A program made the translations under genes and the position numbers. This document shows, piece by piece, positions 11,927-14,422 of a DNA stretch of 14,422 nt. This DNA is from Caryophanales bacterium UBA4365 (GTDB lineage Bacteria; Bacillota_I; Bacilli_A; RFN20; CAG-826). The notes beneath the pieces are model-generated. The model did no database searches. It had not been told where the DNA came from and worked only from the letters and a program-made list of their open reading frames with translations. Where the stretch lies: NCBI GenBank assembly GCA_002393905.1, contig DGSJ01000051.1:1-14422 (forward strand). The letters run 5' to 3'. Within the stretch, counting starts at the first letter, position 1; each line of letters starts with the position of its first letter.

Positions 11927-13027
11927 ATGAATAATTTAGAGAAATGTAATTTCATCGACCAAGATTTCTATTCTGGTGTCAAAGATATTATTGAAAGTGC
12001 TTGCGGGCGCATATATCGAAATATGCAAAACGAGATGTTATTTGCGTATTGGAAAATTGGAAAGATGATTGTTGAAAAACAAGGTGGTGAAACAAGAGCT
12101 GAATATGGCGCAGGAATCATTAAAGAATTATCTGAACAATTAACCAAAGATTTTGGGAAAGGCTATACAACCACAAATCTTAAATATATGAGGCAATTTT
12201 ATATTCGATTTCAAAAAAGTCACACACTGTGTGACCAATTGAGTTGGAGCCATTATAGACTTATTATAAGTCTAGATGATGAAAAAGCCCGTGATTTCTA
12301 TATCAAAGAAGCTATTGATGGAAACTGGAGTGTTCGACAATTAGACCACGCTATTCATTCTCTGACATATCAACGTTATCTACTTAGTCACAATAATCAT
12401 GAAGTGGTGGAAGAAACTGCTAAAAAAGGAAACGAAGAAAGCAAACAATTTATCATAAAAGATCCAATGGTCTTTGACTTTGCTGGAATTGATCCTGGTA
12501 CAAAATATTTTGAAAGTGATCTTGAACAAGCGTTAATCAGTCATCTTCAAGATTTCTTATTAGAACTAGGAAACGGTTTTGCTTTTGTGGCTCGTCAAAT
12601 ACGATTTGATATGGATGGACGTAATTTTTATGTTGATCTAGTTCTTTATAACTACAAACTCAAATGCTTTGTCTTAATTGATCTAAAAAGGGGTGATTTA
12701 ACTCACCAAGATATTGGGCAGATGCAGATGTATGTTAACTATTACACTCGTAATCTAATGGAAGAGGGAGACAATCCCCCAATCGGTATTGTTTTATGTG
12801 CGGACAAAAGTGACACGCTTGTTAGTTACACTCTTCCATTAGATAACAAACAAATCTATGCCTCTAAATATATGCTTTATCTTCCAAAAGAAGAAGAACT
12901 CAGGGATGAGATTAATAAACAAAGAGAGATTCTTTCTCAACTTGATCAGTTTAAAGACGACATTGAAGAAACGGTTAACACTCCAACTGATCAATTTGAA
13001 AAGAATTCTCCATGGAGGGGTAAATAA
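11927..13027 (+). CDS. DUF1016/YhcG-family PD-(D/E)XK nuclease
   Basis: 366 residues; AAGGAG lies 11 bp before the ATG. The N-terminal DUF1016_N domain (about 13-155) carries the signatures YWKIGKMIVE, YGAGIIKELS, LKYMRQFY and LSWSHYRLI (105-113). The C-terminal nuclease domain (about 175-330) has YFESDLEQALI (194-204), FYVDLVLYN (234-242) and FVLIDLKRGDLTHQDIGQMQ (248-267), giving the E...D...(D/E)xK catalytic set E200/D237/D252-K254, with Asp in the usual Glu place as in many relatives. YhcG-type proteins are predicted DNA nucleases often found with restriction or mobile genes; their job is unproven. Codons for residues 97-104 (KSHTLCDQ) are a copy of the palindromic unit of the upstream array. 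The stop overlaps the next ATG (TAATG), so the two genes are translationally coupled. Confidence 0.9.
   Translation: MNNLEKCNFIDQDFYSGVKDIIESACGRIYRNMQNEMLFAYWKIGKMIVEKQGGETRAEYGAGIIKELSEQLTKDFGKGYTTTNLKYMRQFYIRFQKSHTLCDQLSWSHYRLIISLDDEKARDFYIKEAIDGNWSVRQLDHAIHSLTYQRYLLSHNNHEVVEETAKKGNEESKQFIIKDPMVFDFAGIDPGTKYFESDLEQALISHLQDFLLELGNGFAFVARQIRFDMDGRNFYVDLVLYNYKLKCFVLIDLKRGDLTHQDIGQMQMYVNYYTRNLMEEGDNPPIGIVLCADKSDTLVSYTLPLDNKQIYASKYMLYLPKEEELRDEINKQREILSQLDQFKDDIEETVNTPTDQFEKNSPWRGK
12218..12236 (+). repeat. Palindromic unit inside the nuclease coding sequence
   Basis: GTCACACA-C-TGTGTGAC (12219-12235) is a perfect 17-bp palindrome, preceded by AAAAAA and followed by CAATT, exactly the frame of the array units (compare unit 8, GGCCACGCACTGCGTGACC then AATT). 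It encodes SHTLCDQ just before the conserved LSWSHYR. Confidence 0.85.
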
Positions 13028-13584
13028 TGAATCGATATATCATCGCCGATCTTCACTTTGGACATACAAACATCATTAAATATGAAAATCGTCCATTTAA
13101 GGACGTTTTTGAAATGGATGAAGCATTGATTCAGAATTGGAATAGAACCGTTTCAAAAGACGATTTTGTTTATGTTTTAGGGGATTTTACATTATCTCGT
13201 TCGAGAAAGATTATAAAAAATCTTCTCGAAAGACTTAATGGACGTAAAATCCTCATTATGGGCAATCATGATCAATTAAAACCAAAGGATTATGTTTTAT
13301 GTGGTTTTGAAACCGCTTTAAGAAAACCACTCATGATTGAGCCAGGCGTGATATTGATGCATGAACCATATCAAGATCAATCATTGATTAATAAAGATCT
13401 GATATATTTTTTTGGTCATGTTCATGCGAAACACACTTTGATGGATGAATATCCAAACTGTAAGTGTGTCTCAGTGGAAAGAACAAATTACTTCCCAGTT
13501 GATTTTGATAAACTCTTGAAAGAGATTAAGCTTCGTAATTCAAAAGAATATCAACGCTTAAAAGAAATTTATCAGAAGCATTAA
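13027..13584 (+). CDS. Calcineurin-like metallophosphoesterase
   Basis: 185 residues with the complete set of metal ligands for a two-metal phosphoesterase: DLH (8-10), GD (52-53), GNHD (79-82), H112 in LMHEP, and GHVH (130-133). The size and the opening IADLHFGHTNIIKYENRPF match the small phage/plasmid-type phosphoesterases annotated as MJ0936/YfcE-like or 'phosphoesterase or phosphohydrolase'. Members hydrolyse phosphodiesters or phosphomonoesters, including nucleic-acid ends and cyclic nucleotides; the substrate is not predictable here. GGAGGGG lies within the end of the nuclease gene, 7 bp before the ATG, and the ATG overlaps the nuclease stop. Coupled expression with a DNA nuclease suggests the pair act on the same substrate or pathway (inference). 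No hairpin terminator follows; a degenerate palindromic unit lies 30 bp downstream. Confidence 0.85.
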   Translation: MNRYIIADLHFGHTNIIKYENRPFKDVFEMDEALIQNWNRTVSKDDFVYVLGDFTLSRSRKIIKNLLERLNGRKILIMGNHDQLKPKDYVLCGFETALRKPLMIEPGVILMHEPYQDQSLINKDLIYFFGHVHAKHTLMDEYPNCKCVSVERTNYFPVDFDKLLKEIKLRNSKEYQRLKEIYQKH

Positions 13585-13614
13585 ATTGATAATTAGTGTG
13601 ATTGGTTATAAAAA

Positions 13615-13651
13615 TGTCACGCAAGTTGTGATGAATTTCTTTCTCCTATAT
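13615..13651 (+). repeat. Downstream copy of the terminal palindromic unit
   Basis: TGTCACG-N6-GTGATGAATT then TTTCTCCTATATG. It shares TGTCACG, the 6-bp gap, GTGATGAATT, TTCTC and TATATG with array unit 9 and its 3' flank (11710-11746), on the same strand. The nuclease-phosphoesterase operon therefore lies between direct repeats of about 37 bp. The palindrome itself is degenerate (only TCAC...GTGA pair). Confidence 0.65.
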
Positions 13652-13664
13652 GTGACTTCCTTTT

Positions 13665-13687
13665 TATATTAACTATTAGTTGATATA
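13665..13687. repeat. AT-rich inverted repeat after the operon
   Basis: TATATTAACT-att-AGTTGATATA pairs at 9 of 10 positions. It overlaps the -35 of the next promoter. Confidence 0.6.
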
Positions 13688-13707
13688 AGGAATAAAGTTG
13701 CTATAAT
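13680..13707 (+). promoter_or_regulatory. Promoter of the HEPN/MNT operon
   Basis: TTGATA (13680-13685) and a perfect TATAAT (13702-13707) are 16 bp apart, giving a leader of about 120 nt. Confidence 0.65.
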
Positions 13708-13735
13708 TCGAACTTGAGAAAGAAATGCCTATTAA

Positions 13736-13805
13736 CCATTTTGGCCTCTATTAATTTAGATAAGCGGTCAAAATGGCCTATTCATCTTGATTGAAGTGGC
13801 CAAAT
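13736..13805. promoter_or_regulatory. Operator candidates in the HEPN/MNT leader
   Basis: CCATTTTGGCC (13736-13746) and GGTCAAAATGG (13766-13776) form an 11-bp inverted repeat with one mismatch. A third, inverted half-site GGCCAAAT lies at 13798-13805. Spacing between the sites is close to 30 bp. The HTH domain of the MNT protein downstream is the obvious candidate reader. Confidence 0.5.
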
Positions 13806-13834
13806 AAGATATATTGTTCTATAGAGGTCACAAG

Positions 13835-14317
13835 ATGAACTTAAAAGAAACAAGAGAAAGATATCGAATCACGCAAGAAGAAGCTAGTAAAGTAGTTCAG
13901 ATGCCGATTCGGACATATCGTCGTTATGAAAATGATGATACTTATGGAAATTTCCATAAGCGTCAATCAATTCTTTCGTTATTAAACAAAGAATATGAAA
14001 TAACAGAAGAAAAGGGTCTATTGACGATTGATGAGATTAAATCAACAGTCAATGAACTATTCGATATCTCTTACCCTAATCAAATTGATTTTTGTTTCCT
14101 TTTTGGTAGCTATGCCAAAGGCACAGCTACTCCTAGTAGTGATATTGATTTATATATCAATAGTTCATTAACTGGCCTAAACCTCGTTGGTTTAATCGAA
14201 TCACTTCGTCAAAGACTCCATAAGAAGATTGATGTCATTCGCCCAAGTGAACTGGTGAACAATGTTTCTTTAACGAATGAAATCATGAAAACAGGAGTCA
14301 AGATATATGACAAGTAA
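13835..14317 (+). CDS. mntA: HTH-nucleotidyltransferase antitoxin (MntA-like)
   Basis: 160 residues from the ATG at 13835, with AGAGGT 6 bp upstream; a TTG seven codons earlier lacks a ribosome binding site. Residues 1-50 are an XRE-type helix-turn-helix (TRERYRITQEEASKVVQMPI, RTYRRYEN). Residues 85-135 are a minimal nucleotidyltransferase with the exact GSX10DXD motif (GS at 91-92, D103 and D105) and a third Asp at 133 (KKIDVI). In characterised HepT/MntA pairs the MNT protein AMPylates a tyrosine on the HEPN RNase and so blocks it. The following frame overlaps by 11 bp and is a HEPN protein. The fused HTH likely gives the antitoxin its own operator-binding ability, which simple MntA proteins lack. 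Confidence 0.85.
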   Translation: MNLKETRERYRITQEEASKVVQMPIRTYRRYENDDTYGNFHKRQSILSLLNKEYEITEEKGLLTIDEIKSTVNELFDISYPNQIDFCFLFGSYAKGTATPSSDIDLYINSSLTGLNLVGLIESLRQRLHKKIDVIRPSELVNNVSLTNEIMKTGVKIYDK

Positions 14318-14422
14318 ACCAAATGAGTATTACATTGAAAAAGCTTTATTTAGTATTGATCTAGTTATCGAGTATACCAAAGGTAAAACATATGAAGAGA
14401 TGTTTTCAGATCCACAAGATGC
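14307..14422 (+). CDS. hepT: HEPN-domain toxin (HepT/DUF86), N-terminal part
   Basis: ATG at 14307 begins inside the end of the MNT gene (11-bp overlap, different frame) and the frame runs off the window edge. The 38 visible residues, including YYIEKALFSIDLVIEYTKGK and TYEEMFSDPQDA, match the first helix and 'T.EEF..D..TQDA' start of DUF86 HEPN proteins. The catalytic RX4-6H and the AMPylated Tyr lie beyond the window. HepT cleaves RNA (tRNA or mRNA) unless AMPylated by its partner. Confidence 0.75.
   Translation, partial: MTSKPNEYYIEKALFSIDLVIEYTKGKTYEEMFSDPQD

Noticed and set aside
12858..13079. Second-frame open reading frame across the nuclease/phosphoesterase junction
   Set aside because: It overlaps the ends of two well-supported genes in another frame and has no family features.

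Overview
The window is AT-rich DNA from a low-GC Gram-positive-type bacterium, most likely an uncultured gut member of the Bacilli / Erysipelotrichia-Mollicutes side of the Bacillota. The signs are sigma-A-type promoters with 16-18 bp spacers, AGGAGG-like ribosome binding sites, short hairpin-plus-T terminators, TAA-rich stops, UGA read as stop, a huge Ser/Thr-rich Ig-like surface protein with a C-terminal membrane anchor and no LPXTG, and a lipoprotein with a Gram-positive-style lipobox. No ribosomal or tRNA genes are present. Most of the window is accessory: small regulators, toxin-antitoxin (TA) modules, remnants and many inverted repeats.

Layout. 1-681: the end of a PIG-L-type de-N-acetylase and a decayed ROK sugar-kinase fragment. 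699-1132 (minus): a ribbon-helix-helix (RHH) type protein with a clear promoter and a perfect palindrome over its -35. 1394-3138: four tandem 10-bp repeats, then an AAA ATPase with a PD-(D/E)XK-like C-terminus. 3201-3756: an MqsA-like zinc-finger/HTH regulator with its own promoter, palindromic operator and terminator. 3757-7770: an inverted-repeat element, a promoter, a long structured leader and a 1129-residue Ig-like surface protein. 7775-8564: a GNAT-like protein. 8954-9080: a candidate small RNA gene (promoter, three hairpins, terminator). 9147-9900: a lipoprotein. 10153-10323: a broken exported-protein gene. 10377-10945: a RelB/RelE-type TA operon. 11070-11477: a paired-CBS protein. 11481-13687: the most unusual block (below). 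13680-14422: an HTH-nucleotidyltransferase (MntA-like) antitoxin and the start of its HEPN (HepT/DUF86) toxin.

The block at 11481-13687 is the best candidate for an undescribed system. Nine tandem units with a period of about 29 bp each hold a ~16-19 bp imperfect palindrome followed by a spacer resembling AATTTGAAAA. Palindrome sequences differ between units, yet the two arms usually change together, so base pairing rather than sequence is conserved. A tenth copy lies inside the coding sequence of the next gene, a DUF1016/YhcG-type PD-(D/E)XK nuclease. A degenerate copy follows the translationally coupled metallophosphoesterase gene, so the two-gene operon is flanked by direct repeats. A further related copy sits near 3868, upstream of the surface protein. 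I infer a nuclease whose biology is tied to these hairpins; the function is unknown.

In several modules (RHH, MqsA-like, RelBE, MntA/HepT) a DNA-binding protein sits next to a palindrome placed on its own promoter or leader, which fits autoregulation.
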